NCBI GenBank assembly: GCA_963675235.2
Contig: CAXXFU010000004.1
Location: 620,001-684,000, forward strand
Reading direction: 5' to 3'
DNA: 64,000 bases
Source of the DNA: JAHJQZ01 sp963675235
GTDB taxonomy: Bacteria > Pseudomonadota > Alphaproteobacteria > Rhizobiales > Devosiaceae
Part shown: positions 52,531-60,986 of the stretch, one piece after another
How positions within the stretch are numbered: position 1 is the stretch's first letter
Layout: each line of letters begins with the position of its first letter
Translations under genes and position numbers: made by a program
Notes under the pieces: generated by a model
Databases searched by the model: none
The model's input: only the letters and a program-made list of their open reading frames with translations
Told to the model about the DNA's origin: nothing

Positions 52531-52906
52531 TTCGATCATGCCGACATCATTGCCGGTCGGGGCACGCTCGGCATCGAGCCTGTCGAACAGCTTCCCGACA
52601 TCGACGCCATCGTCGTGCCGCTGAGCGGCGTCGGATTGATCTTCGGCGTCGCGGCGGCGGCCAAGGCGCTCAGGCCCGAGATCAGGATCGTTGGCGTCCT
52701 CATGGAGCGCGGCACGGCGATGATCATGAGCCTTGCCGCCGGCCATCCCGTCGAAGTCGAAGAAGTGCCGACGCTGGCGGAGCCGCGGTCGGCATCGCCG
52801 CCGTGCTGGCCGGCAAGCTCCGCGCCAGCGGTCCACCCGCCCTCGCGTTGAGCGGCGGCAATATCGACATGCACCAGCGCCAACGCATCATCAGCAGCGA
52901 AAGCAT
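52528..52906 (+). pseudogene. eutB: eutB-like PLP-dependent dehydratase remnant (ectoine utilisation)
   Basis: Two pieces of the threonine dehydratase family are readable: AFDHADIIAGRGTLGIEPVE, then PDIDAIVVPLSGVGLIFGVA and MERGTAMIMSLAAGHPVEVE; and, after a frame change near 52780, VGIAAVLAGKLRASG and LALSGGNIDM. The N-terminal half with the PLP lysine is absent. The serine/glycine loop that binds PLP phosphate is altered (SGVGLI where SGGGL is usual). Identification as EutB rests on the following eutC and eutD remnants. Confidence 0.75.
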
Positions 52907-52931
52907 CGATGTGATGAGCGAGGTCGCCCGA

Positions 52932-53199
52932 CATGCCGGCCATCAGGGTGCACATCGCCGAAAACAATGGCGAGGTCGACGTCAAGACCGCCTATGCGCC
53001 CGGCCTCGGCAGTTTCGCCATCAAGGTGTCGCCGGGCTTTTCGACAATCCCAGGCTCGGTCTGCCGAGCACGTCGGGGCTGATGATGGTGTTCTCCGCCC
53101 AAACCGGGGTGCTCGAAGCACCGCTGCTCGACAATGGCTACCTGACCGATGTGCGCACGGCGATGGCCCGCGCGGTGGGCGGCCAGGCTCGGCCTGGGT
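52932..53199 (+). pseudogene. eutC: eutC-like ornithine cyclodeaminase-family remnant
   Basis: Frame one gives RVHIAENNGEVDVKTAYAPG and SFAIKVSPGF. A frameshift in a T-run near 53040 then leads to DNPRLGLPSTSGLMMVFSAQ and LLDNGYLTDVRTAMARAVGG. These segments match the ornithine cyclodeaminase/EutC family in order. The first 50 or so residues and the whole second half, including the NAD-binding domain, are missing. Confidence 0.8.
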
Positions 53200-53856
53200 G
53201 TGGAATTTCAAACTGAACCTGGAGGCGGCACGAGTCATGCAAGCGCCGGATCTGCCCTTTTCCCCTGACGAGAACGCCGCCCGATGGATATCCTGTCCAC
53301 CACCATCGCCGAACGCGGCTCGTCGCGCGCCACCATCGGCGTCGACATGGACAATTGCTGGTTCTCGGCCAAGGCGCTGGCCGTGCTCTCCGGACATCTG
53401 CCCAATGCGCGCTTTGCCGACGCCACCGCTCTGGTCAATTGGCAGCGCGCGGTGAAATCGCGACGCGAGCTCGACTACATGCGCCGCGCGCCCGACTGGT
53501 CGAGCGCATGCACGAGCGCTTTTGTGAACGGATCGAACCGGGCATGCGCAAATGCGATCTGGTCGCCGACATCTACGATGCCGCTCTGCGCTACGACGAA
53601 GCGCTCGGTTGGCGCACCACATCTGACCTGGGACGACAAGCCGATGAGACCGGGCGAAGGCACGTTCTTCGAGATCACCGGGGTCTATCGCCATTATCAC
53701 TGTCCGCTGTCGCGCACGGTGATTCCAGGCAAGCCAACCGAGACCTTTCGCAACGGCGAAAAGGCGGTACTCGAAGTCATGGAGGCAGGCCTTGAAGCCG
53801 CAAGGGCCGGCAATAGCCCACCGCACCCGGAACGTGCCCGAGCGGTTGTCGGTGGA
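53200..53856 (+). pseudogene. doeA: eutD/doeA-like ectoine hydrolase remnant
   Basis: M24-peptidase-like ectoine hydrolase pieces are visible in the correct order: an N-terminal bit (MQAPDLPFSPDENAAR), then MDILSTTIAERG, DATALVNWQRAVKSRRELDY, a frame change to LVERMHERFCERIEPGMRKC, and another back to APHLTWDDKPMRPGEGTFFE, YRHYHCPLSRTVIPGKPTE and KAVLEVMEAGLEAARAGN. Large internal and C-terminal deletions plus at least two frameshifts make it non-functional. The last bases overlap the dehydratase gene on the other strand. Confidence 0.82.
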
Positions 53857-55581
53857 TCACCGGATGATGTCGGTCTGCGATGACGCGGTCAGGAAGTCGA
53901 AATCGCATCCCCTGGTGGCGGGCAAAACCGACTGACGGTAGAGCCGCGCGTAGCCGCGTTCCGGCACCGGAGCCGGCGGCGCCAGACTGGCGCGCCGCGA
54001 TGCGAGCTCGGCCTCATCGACCAGCAGGTCGATGCGTTTCTCAGATGCCGACAGGCGGATGCGGTCGCCGTTCCTGATCAGGGCCAGCGGTCCGCCTTCA
54101 GTGGCCTCGGGCGTCACGTGCAGCACGATGGTGCCGAAGGCGGTGCCGCTCATGCGGGCATCCGATATGCGCATCATGTCCTTGACGCCCTGGCGCGCCA
54201 GCTTTTTCGGGATCGGCAGATAGCCGGCTTCCGGCATGCCGGAGGGGCTTTTAGGCCCGGCATTCTGCAACACCAGAATATCCTCGGAAGAAACGTCGAG
54301 ATCGGGATCGTCGATACGATTGGCGAGGTCCTCGAGCGAGGAGAAGACCACTGCGCGGCCTTCGTGTTCGAGCAGTTCCGGCGTCGCCGCCGCGCGCTTG
54401 AGCAAGGCGCCGCCGGGCGCCAGCGAACCGGCGAGGGCGATGAGGCCGCCCTGCCCGTCGATCGGGCTCTGGGCGGTGCGGATATAGGCCGTGTCGATCT
54501 CGTCGATCAAGGGCTTCGCCAACCGCTCGCCCAGTGTCTCGCCGACAACCGAGATTGTGTCGAGATCCAGATGCGGTTCGAGCGACCTCAGCACGCCTTC
54601 GAGGCCACCGGCGGTATGGAGATCCTCCATGTAGCCCGAGCCGACGGGCTTGAGATCGACCAGGGTCGGGGTCTCGTCCGAGAGTTCGTTGAAACGGTCG
54701 AGATCGACATCGATACCCAGCCGCCCGGCAACGGCGGTCAGATGAATAAGCGCATTGGTTGAACCGGACACGGCGAGCAGAACGCGCAGGGCATTCTCGA
54801 CCGATGCCCTGGTGATGATCTTGTCCGGCGTGCGGTCGGTGCCGATCATCTGCGCCGCGAGCGCGCCGGTTTCCTCGGCGGCGCGCAACCTGTCGGCATG
54901 GACAGCCGGGATGGCGGCGCTATTGGGCAGCATCATGCCAAGGGCTTCGCCGATCAGCGCCATTGTCGAAGCCGTGCCCATGACGGCGCAGGTGCCAGCG
55001 GTGACGGCCAGCCTGCCCTCGATGACGTTGATTTCCTCGGTATCGACGCCGCCGCCGCGATACTGAGCCCAGAAGCGCCGGCAGTCGGTGCAGGCGCCGA
55101 GCCTTTCGCCCTTGTGGCGACCGGTCATCATCGGGCCACCGACCAGCAGTGCGGCGGGCTTGCCGGCCGATGCCGCACCCATCAGCAGCGCCGGCACGGT
55201 CTTGTCACAGCCGCCCATCAGCACCACCGAATCCATCGGCTGGGCCCGGATCATCTCCTCGACATCCATGGCCATCAGGTTGCGGTAGAGCATCGAGGTC
55301 GGATTGAGGAACACCTCGCCGAGCGAGATGGTCGGAAACGGCACCGGCAGGGCGCCCTCGGCCATCACCCCGCGCTTGACCGCTTCGAGCAGATCCGGGA
55401 AATGGCGGTGGCAATTGTTGAAGCCGCTTTCCGTGTAGGCGATGCCGACGATGGGGCGGTCGAGCGCCTTGTCGGTATAGCCCATGGATTTTGCGAAAGA
55501 GCGGCGGAGATAGCGGGCAAAATCGCGGTCGCCGTAATTAGTCAGCCCGCCGTCGATGCCCTGATCGCTCTTCTTGGTCAT
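53857..55581 (-). CDS. IlvD/Edd-family dehydratase, sugar-acid type
   Basis: Iron-sulfur dehydratase of 574 residues. The three cluster cysteines are at 57 (SGFNNCHRH), 125 (MGGCDKT) and 198 (AGTCAVMGTAST), close to their positions in L-arabinonate dehydratases, and GERLGACTDCRRFWAQ near 160 also fits the sugar-acid branch rather than valine/isoleucine synthesis. It removes water from an aldonate to give a 2-keto-3-deoxy acid. It overlaps the aldehyde dehydrogenase gene by four bases and is the last gene of the IclR-headed unit. The 3' end runs over the eutD remnant. Confidence 0.9.
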   Translation of the reverse strand: MTKKSDQGIDGGLTNYGDRDFARYLRRSFAKSMGYTDKALDRPIVGIAYTESGFNNCHRHFPDLLEAVKRGVMAEGALPVPFPTISLGEVFLNPTSMLYRNLMAMDVEEMIRAQPMDSVVLMGGCDKTVPALLMGAASAGKPAALLVGGPMMTGRHKGERLGACTDCRRFWAQYRGGGVDTEEINVIEGRLAVTAGTCAVMGTASTMALIGEALGMMLPNSAAIPAVHADRLRAAEETGALAAQMIGTDRTPDKIITRASVENALRVLLAVSGSTNALIHLTAVAGRLGIDVDLDRFNELSDETPTLVDLKPVGSGYMEDLHTAGGLEGVLRSLEPHLDLDTISVVGETLGERLAKPLIDEIDTAYIRTAQSPIDGQGGLIALAGSLAPGGALLKRAAATPELLEHEGRAVVFSSLEDLANRIDDPDLDVSSEDILVLQNAGPKSPSGMPEAGYLPIPKKLARQGVKDMMRISDARMSGTAFGTIVLHVTPEATEGGPLALIRNGDRIRLSASEKRIDLLVDEAELASRRASLAPPAPVPERGYARLYRQSVLPATRGCDFDFLTASSQTDIIR

Positions 55582-57035
55582 TTGAGATTGCTCCGCACCA
55601 TCAGGCGCCGGCGGATGTATTTGGGCTCGAGATAGTCCTTGATGCCGAGCGAGCCGCCTTCGCGCCCGAACCCGCTTTCCTTGATACCGCCGAACGGCGC
55701 CTCGGCCGTGGCAAGAAGGCTCTCGTTGATGCCGACCATGCCGGTTTCGAGCCCTTCGGCGGTCAATTCGGCCAGCGCCATGTCATGGGTGAAGACATAG
55801 GCCGCCAGACCGAACGGCACGGCATTGGCACGCGCCAACACGTCGTCGAGATCGGTGAACGCGGCAATGGGCGCAACCGGGGCGAACGGCTCGTCGATCA
55901 TGATGCGGGCGCCGTCTGGCACCCCGCCGAGAACTGTCGGCATGAGGAAATTGCCCTTGTCGAACTGTGGGGCGCGGCCACCACCGGCAAGCACCGTGGC
56001 ACCGTGCCCGACCGCATCTTCGATCAGGGCGATGGCGCCTTCAAGTGCCCTCTCCCGGATCATCGGACCCATGGTGACGCCAGCGTTACGCCCGTCGCCG
56101 ACGACCAGCCCGTTGGCGTAGTCGGCAAAGGCCTGTTCGAACTTGGCGCGAATGCTCTCATGGGCATAAAAGCGCGAGGGCGAGATGCAGACCTGGCCGC
56201 AATTGCGGAACTTGGCGGCGGCGACCTTTTGGGCGGCATAGACCGGATCGGCGTCGGCATGAACGATCACCGGGGCATGGCCCCCGAGCTCCATCGTCAC
56301 CTTCTTCACGCCGCGTGCGCACAGTTCGAGGATCTTCTTGCCCACCGGCACCGAGCCGGTCAGCGACACCTTGCGGATCACCGGCGAGGATATCAGCGCT
56401 TCACTCAGATGCCCGGAATCGCCGGTCAGGATGGCCAGCGCCCCATCCGGCAGGCCGGCATCGATCAGCGCCTGGCCGATGGCGAAGGCCGAGCCCGGCG
56501 CTTCCGAAGCCGGGCGGGCGATGATCGAACAGCCGGCGGCGAGCGCGGCAGCGATCTTGCGGGCCGGCAAAAGCGCCGGGAAATTCCAGGCACTGAGGGC
56601 GAGGCATGGCCCGACCGGCTGGTAGATGACGGACAGGCGATCGTCTTCGGTGCGGCCGGGAATGGTCTGGCCGTAGATGCGCTTGGCCTCCTCGGCATAC
56701 CATTCGAACTGGTCGGCGGAGGCGAGTGTCTCGCTTTTCGCTTCGGCAATGGGCTTGCCGGTTTCGGTGCTCATTGCGGTGGCGATGGCTTCGGCGCGCT
56801 CGCGCATCAGATCGGCCGTGCGTCTGAGGATCTTGGCGCGCTCCCAGGCCGGCACGCGGCGCCAGGTCTCGAAGCCCTTTTGGACGCTGTCGAGCGCCGC
56901 CGCGATATCGGCGTCGGTGGCCATCGGTGTCGTGCCGACGCTTTGTCCGGTGACCGGGCTCGTCACGTCGCGGCGCGCGCCATTCGAGGCGGGGCGCCAG
57001 CGATTGTCGATCAGGATGCCATAAGCTTCGTACAT
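55578..57035 (-). CDS. aldehyde dehydrogenase, (keto)glutarate semialdehyde/succinate semialdehyde type
   Basis: NAD(P)-dependent dehydrogenase of 485 residues. The catalytic glutamate is in TMELGGHAPVI and the nucleophile cysteine in FRNCGQVCISPSRF, with the SSADH-like ending FGGIKESGFGREGGSLGIKD. The ATG at 57035 was chosen from family length, since an open frame continues upstream without homology. Next to an aldonate dehydratase, a 2-ketoglutarate semialdehyde substrate (Weimberg-type pathway) is a reasonable guess. Succinate or malonate semialdehyde are alternatives. Confidence 0.9.
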   Translation of the reverse strand: MYEAYGILIDNRWRPASNGARRDVTSPVTGQSVGTTPMATDADIAAALDSVQKGFETWRRVPAWERAKILRRTADLMRERAEAIATAMSTETGKPIAEAKSETLASADQFEWYAEEAKRIYGQTIPGRTEDDRLSVIYQPVGPCLALSAWNFPALLPARKIAAALAAGCSIIARPASEAPGSAFAIGQALIDAGLPDGALAILTGDSGHLSEALISSPVIRKVSLTGSVPVGKKILELCARGVKKVTMELGGHAPVIVHADADPVYAAQKVAAAKFRNCGQVCISPSRFYAHESIRAKFEQAFADYANGLVVGDGRNAGVTMGPMIRERALEGAIALIEDAVGHGATVLAGGGRAPQFDKGNFLMPTVLGGVPDGARIMIDEPFAPVAPIAAFTDLDDVLARANAVPFGLAAYVFTHDMALAELTAEGLETGMVGINESLLATAEAPFGGIKESGFGREGGSLGIKDYLEPKYIRRRLMVRSNLK

Positions 57036-57039
57036 GAGT

Positions 57040-58935
57040 TCAGATCCGTGTGTTGGCGTAATTTGTCTCGACGGTTTCGCACCAGTTGCCGACATTCCAG
57101 CTGCCATAGGCACCCATGCCACCGATCTCGTCGGGACCGAAATAGACCGGCACGTGCACAAGGCTCAGCCCCTGATGGGCACGGGCCTTTTCAAGCGCCG
57201 CCCTGAGACTTGCCGGGCTGTCTCCACCATCGAGGGCGAGGACACCCGAGACTGAACGAGCCAGTCCGATATAGTCGACGACGACACCGTCATTGGTGCG
57301 GTATTCGATGTTGTATTGCGCGTCCTGCAGCGAGGTGATCGCCGCCATGCGGCGATTGTCGAAAACAACGATCGTGCCATGCACCCCGTGCTCGACGCCA
57401 TCGACCAGCACCTGCGGGTTCATCAGGAACGACCCATCGCCGGTGAAGGCGATGGCGTGACGCGGGCTGTTGGCGGCAGCACTGGCGAGCAGGGCCGAAA
57501 CGGCAAAGCCCATATATGAGGCGCCAGTTTCGGTCAGAGTCTCGAACGGGTCATTGTCCTCGACGATCTGGAAGCCGTTGGCCTGAACGTCGCCGGCATC
57601 GAAGATCTTCAGCGATCCCGTTTCGACGCTGAAATCGCAGACCGCCTTGATGGCGACGGGCTGGGTCATGACCTTTTTCTGCCAGACCTCGTCGTAGAGC
57701 GCCGGCGAGGCGAAGCGCGCCTGTTTGAAATCGCTCCAGCGCGCCTTGGCGCCGACACAGCCGGCAAGCCAGGCTTCTCGCGCCGGAGAGCGAGCAGCAG
57801 GTTTGGCTTCAAGCCGATCGGTGAGGCGCGTCAGCACCGCGCCGATATCGCCGTTGAGCGCCAGTGTGTCGTTGTAGTGCTGGACGTCATTGAGGTCTGC
57901 ATTGATGTTGATGACCTTGTCGACCTTCGGATAGCCGATGCCGGAGCAGTCGGACTGGCAGACGGCGCGCGAGCCGATGACGATCAGCAATCTGGCATGC
58001 TCCATGGCGAAATTGCCGCTGATCGATCCCTTGGTGCCGCCGACATGCATGTTCTGGGCGTGCGCGTCGGGCATGACGCCGGTCGAGCCGGGCGACAGCA
58101 CAACGGCGGCGCCGGCGGCTTCGGCGAAACGCCTGACCTCGGCGGCGAAGCGGCGGCTGCCGCCGCCGGCCTTGATGACGATTTCCGGCGTGTCGGCGAC
58201 AAGCGCGGCGGCCTCGTCGAAAACGGCGGGATCGGCGGGAATGGATGGCGCCAGTTTCGGCCGGGCCGGCAGAGCATCGATGCGCACATCGAGTTCGCGC
58301 GGCTGGGTGTTGATCGGCATCATCAGGAAGAAGGGCGTACCCTTGAACGGGTGGAAGACGCTCGACGCGCCGCGGCGCAAGGCGTCGCGCAGGGCTTCGG
58401 GCGTGTGTAGCACGTAGGACTGCCCCATCAGAGCCGTGATCCTGCCGAACAGGCCCTGTTCCGGCTTGGGGATCTGCTGCATGTTGTAGCCTTCGCCATG
58501 CGTCGTCTCGTCTCCGTAGATGTGATAGACGCCGATGCCGTTTGAGGTTGCGGCCAGCGAGCCGACCATGGCCTGCAGCGCCCCGGGGCCGATCGAGGTG
58601 ACGACGGCCGGGGTCTCGTCATAGATCCATTTGAGCGCCGTGGCGGCGTGGGCCATCTCCACTTCATTGTGGAACTGCCAGGTGCGCACCAACCCATGGT
58701 GCTCGTAAACGCGCAGCGTCTCGGCGATGGCGGTCGAGCCGTGACCGAACACGGCGAAATACTTGCTGACGCCCTGACGCATAAGGCCGAGCACCAAAGC
58801 TTCGGACAGGGTCAGCCGGATGGGTTTGGCAAAAAGCCCGGCGGCGAGCGCGGCTTCGAAGCCACCGGCTTCGGCGATGGCGCGGGCCATCCGGCCGGCG
58901 GTCTCAGGCCGTATCTGGTCGGATTGGTCCGTCAT
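57040..58935 (-). CDS. ThDP-dependent enzyme, IolD/acetolactate synthase-like
   Basis: Cytoplasmic enzyme of 631 residues, close to IolD (3D-trihydroxycyclohexane-1,2-dione hydrolase) in length. The Pyr domain begins IRLTLSEALVLGLMRQGVSK with FGHGSTAIAE, and the catalytic glutamate is in WQFHNEVEMAHAATAL. The ThDP/Mg motif is FTGDGSFLMNPQ to DNRR near residues 500-530. Sequence between these differs enough from IolD that ring hydrolysis cannot be assumed. Cleavage or ligation of a 2-keto sugar acid is equally possible. It sits between Gfo/Idh and aldehyde dehydrogenase genes with gaps under five bases. Confidence 0.85.
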   Translation of the reverse strand: MTDQSDQIRPETAGRMARAIAEAGGFEAALAAGLFAKPIRLTLSEALVLGLMRQGVSKYFAVFGHGSTAIAETLRVYEHHGLVRTWQFHNEVEMAHAATALKWIYDETPAVVTSIGPGALQAMVGSLAATSNGIGVYHIYGDETTHGEGYNMQQIPKPEQGLFGRITALMGQSYVLHTPEALRDALRRGASSVFHPFKGTPFFLMMPINTQPRELDVRIDALPARPKLAPSIPADPAVFDEAAALVADTPEIVIKAGGGSRRFAAEVRRFAEAAGAAVVLSPGSTGVMPDAHAQNMHVGGTKGSISGNFAMEHARLLIVIGSRAVCQSDCSGIGYPKVDKVININADLNDVQHYNDTLALNGDIGAVLTRLTDRLEAKPAARSPAREAWLAGCVGAKARWSDFKQARFASPALYDEVWQKKVMTQPVAIKAVCDFSVETGSLKIFDAGDVQANGFQIVEDNDPFETLTETGASYMGFAVSALLASAAANSPRHAIAFTGDGSFLMNPQVLVDGVEHGVHGTIVVFDNRRMAAITSLQDAQYNIEYRTNDGVVVDYIGLARSVSGVLALDGGDSPASLRAALEKARAHQGLSLVHVPVYFGPDEIGGMGAYGSWNVGNWCETVETNYANTRI

Positions 58936-58938
58936 CGC

Positions 58939-60021
58939 CTAGGCCTCGTTCTTTGTCAGGGACACGGCGCGGCCGAGCCTGTGGGACTCCTCGGCAGCCA
59001 GAGCGAAACGCAACACCTCGCGGCCTTGCACAGCGCTGAGCAATGGTGGCGTGCCGTTGATGAAGGCATTGATGTGGTGACGGGTGGCAGCGGCAAAACT
59101 CGCCTCCCAGCCGGTCTCCATGTCGCGGTATTCGCTGACCTTGCCGTCACGGTAGAGAGCCAGCGGCGCCGGATCGCCGAGCCGGCCATGGCCGCCATTG
59201 ATCCAGATGACGCCTTCCGAGCCGGTGATCTCGACCCGGTCGTCCTGGGCGTAATGACGGGTAGCAATCTCGAGATCAGGCGAATAGACCACTTCGAGAT
59301 TGCCCATGCGGTTGCCCGGGAAGCGGAACGAGACGATGGCGGGTGCATCGAAATGCATGCCATCCGGGCGCAGGCTTTCGCCGATGAAGGCGTGGACCTC
59401 TTCCGGGTTGCCCATGAAATGCCAGGCCAGGGCGAACTTGTGGTGGCCGTCATCGAAGACCAGCGGCCCGCCGCCGTTCTGCGACCGGTCCTGGCGCCAG
59501 GCGTCGGCATTGCGCGGCACGTCCCAGGCAGTCTCGGACTTGCCCGGATTGGACTTGATGCGGATGGTCAGCGGCGTGCCGATGGCGCCCTCGTCGATCA
59601 GTGCCTTGGCGCGCACCACCGGCGGATAGAAGATGAAATTCTCGTAGATCTTGAACGGTGCGTTGGAGCTTTCCGCCGCCTCGACCAGCGTGTCTGCTTC
59701 CTCGATGCTGACGCACATCGGCTTTTGCAGCGACACGGCCTTGCCTGCCGCGATGGCTTCGAGCGCCACCGGCAGATGCAGGTGGTGCGGCAAAAGGATC
59801 TCGACCAGATCGATGTCCGGATCGGCGAGAATGGAGCGATAGTCGTTGGTGATCCTGGCTTCGGGGAAGCCCCAATCGCTGGCGCGTGCTTCGGCCAGCG
59901 TCGTGTCCGTGTCGCACAGCGCGGCAATCGCCGCCTTGGCATTGCCGCGATAGGCGATGGCATGCAGGTCGGATATCCGACCAGTCCCGATGAAGGCGAC
60001 ACGAAGGGTGTCGTAGCGCAT
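58939..60021 (-). CDS. Gfo/Idh/MocA family oxidoreductase
   Basis: NAD(P)-dependent dehydrogenase of 360 residues. The Rossmann motif is VAFIGTGRISDLHA (residues 8-21), the family LQKPM motif is near residue 100, and the C-terminal domain has GPLVFDDGHHKFALAWHF with the catalytic Asp/His pair. The ATG at 60021 is two bases from the IclR stop. An apparent longer frame upstream runs through the IclR gene and is ignored. It likely oxidises the sugar or cyclitol imported by the divergent ABC transporter. Confidence 0.88.
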   Translation of the reverse strand: MRYDTLRVAFIGTGRISDLHAIAYRGNAKAAIAALCDTDTTLAEARASDWGFPEARITNDYRSILADPDIDLVEILLPHHLHLPVALEAIAAGKAVSLQKPMCVSIEEADTLVEAAESSNAPFKIYENFIFYPPVVRAKALIDEGAIGTPLTIRIKSNPGKSETAWDVPRNADAWRQDRSQNGGGPLVFDDGHHKFALAWHFMGNPEEVHAFIGESLRPDGMHFDAPAIVSFRFPGNRMGNLEVVYSPDLEIATRHYAQDDRVEITGSEGVIWINGGHGRLGDPAPLALYRDGKVSEYRDMETGWEASFAAATRHHINAFINGTPPLLSAVQGREVLRFALAAEESHRLGRAVSLTKNEA

Positions 60022-60023
60022 GG

Positions 60024-60743
60024 TCACTCCAGATTTTCGGCCTGCTCGCGCGCCAGTGCGCCGAGACGTTTGAGATCGGGCGTGCCGATGCGGGCCGTCG
60101 GACCGGAGACGCCGATGGCGGCAATCATCTTGCCGGCGTCGTCGTAGACCGGAACGGCCACGCAGCGGATGCCTTGGGTGAATTCCTCGTCGTCGACGGC
60201 GTAGCCGTTCTTGCGACACTGGGCGATTTCGGCGTCGAGCGCCGCACGACGGGTGATGGTGTGTGGGGTGAAGGTGTCGAGCACGCCCGGATCGGTGGCC
60301 TCGCCGAAGGCGAGAAAGGCCTTGCCGAGCGCCGTGCAGTGAAGCGGCGCCAGTGATCCGATCGGGTGGTCGACCTTGAGCGGCAGGGTCGAATCGATCT
60401 TGTCCACATACCAGACCTGGGTGCCGACCAGCACCGCCGTATGGGCGCATTCTCCGGTCAGTTCGACCAGCTTTGCAAGACGGGCGTGCAGGCGGCCGCG
60501 ATAGGCGATGATGTCCTCAAGGCTCGGCGCGGCCGGCGCCCGCACCTTGGCCGAAGCGCGATAGCGGCGCCCCTCGACCTGCTCGACATAGCCCGAGGCG
60601 ACAAGGGTCTTGAGGATGTGCGAGGCGTTGGACTTGTCGACCTGAAGGTGGGTGGCGACGTCAGTCAGGCGGGACGGCATCGGCTGTGCCACCAGATAGT
60701 CGAGCGCATCGAGACCACGGGAAAGAGATTTAAGAAGCCGCAT
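60024..60743 (-). CDS. IclR-family transcriptional regulator
   Basis: Regulator of 239 residues with an N-terminal winged helix (SRLTDVATHLQVDKSNASHI) and the C-terminal IclR effector domain (LHCTALGKAFLAFG, CVAVPVYDDAGKMIAAIGVS, GPTARIG). It heads the minus-strand enzyme unit and faces the SBP gene across 243 bases rich in GCAAC-type repeats, so it likely controls both directions. Effectors of the family are often small carboxylates. Confidence 0.92.
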   Translation of the reverse strand: MRLLKSLSRGLDALDYLVAQPMPSRLTDVATHLQVDKSNASHILKTLVASGYVEQVEGRRYRASAKVRAPAAPSLEDIIAYRGRLHARLAKLVELTGECAHTAVLVGTQVWYVDKIDSTLPLKVDHPIGSLAPLHCTALGKAFLAFGEATDPGVLDTFTPHTITRRAALDAEIAQCRKNGYAVDDEEFTQGIRCVAVPVYDDAGKMIAAIGVSGPTARIGTPDLKRLGALAREQAENLE

Positions 60744-60804
60744 CGTTTTAATCCACTACGAGTAAGTCAGGTATTTCTCTTGTTTAATATGCGGCAACGA
60801 AAAA

Positions 60805-60904
60805 TGCAACATAGCGCAACTATATTGCGATTTTTGCGCTTTCTGACCGCAGTAATCCAGAAAATGGCGTTATGTGCAACAGCAAATGTTGACATCTGTG
60901 CAAC
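60805..60904. promoter_or_regulatory. repeat-rich control region between IclR and the ABC operon
   Basis: Contains the inverted repeat AGCGCAA (60813-60819) and TTGCGCT (60834-60840), the direct repeats TGTGCAAC at 60873-60880 and 60897-60904, a further TGCAAC at 60805, and a TTGACA box at 60889-60894. Several IclR dimers could bind here. This is the most AT-rich stretch of the module. Confidence 0.55.
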
Positions 60905-60986
60905 TTGCTGCCGTTATGACGCAGGGAAGTTCAATAAGTACAACATAAGCCAACTTCCTACATGAACCGCTACGAGGGAGGAATGC

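Noticed and set aside
53284..53883. Possible intact 199-residue peptidase-like protein
   Set aside because: It lacks the N-terminal domain and metal-binding C-terminus of ectoine hydrolase and contains a stretch in the wrong frame, so it is treated as a pseudogene.
58939..60450. Apparent long form of the Gfo/Idh dehydrogenase
   Set aside because: The first 140 or so residues read through the IclR gene in another frame. The ATG at 60021 gives a standard Gfo/Idh N-terminus.
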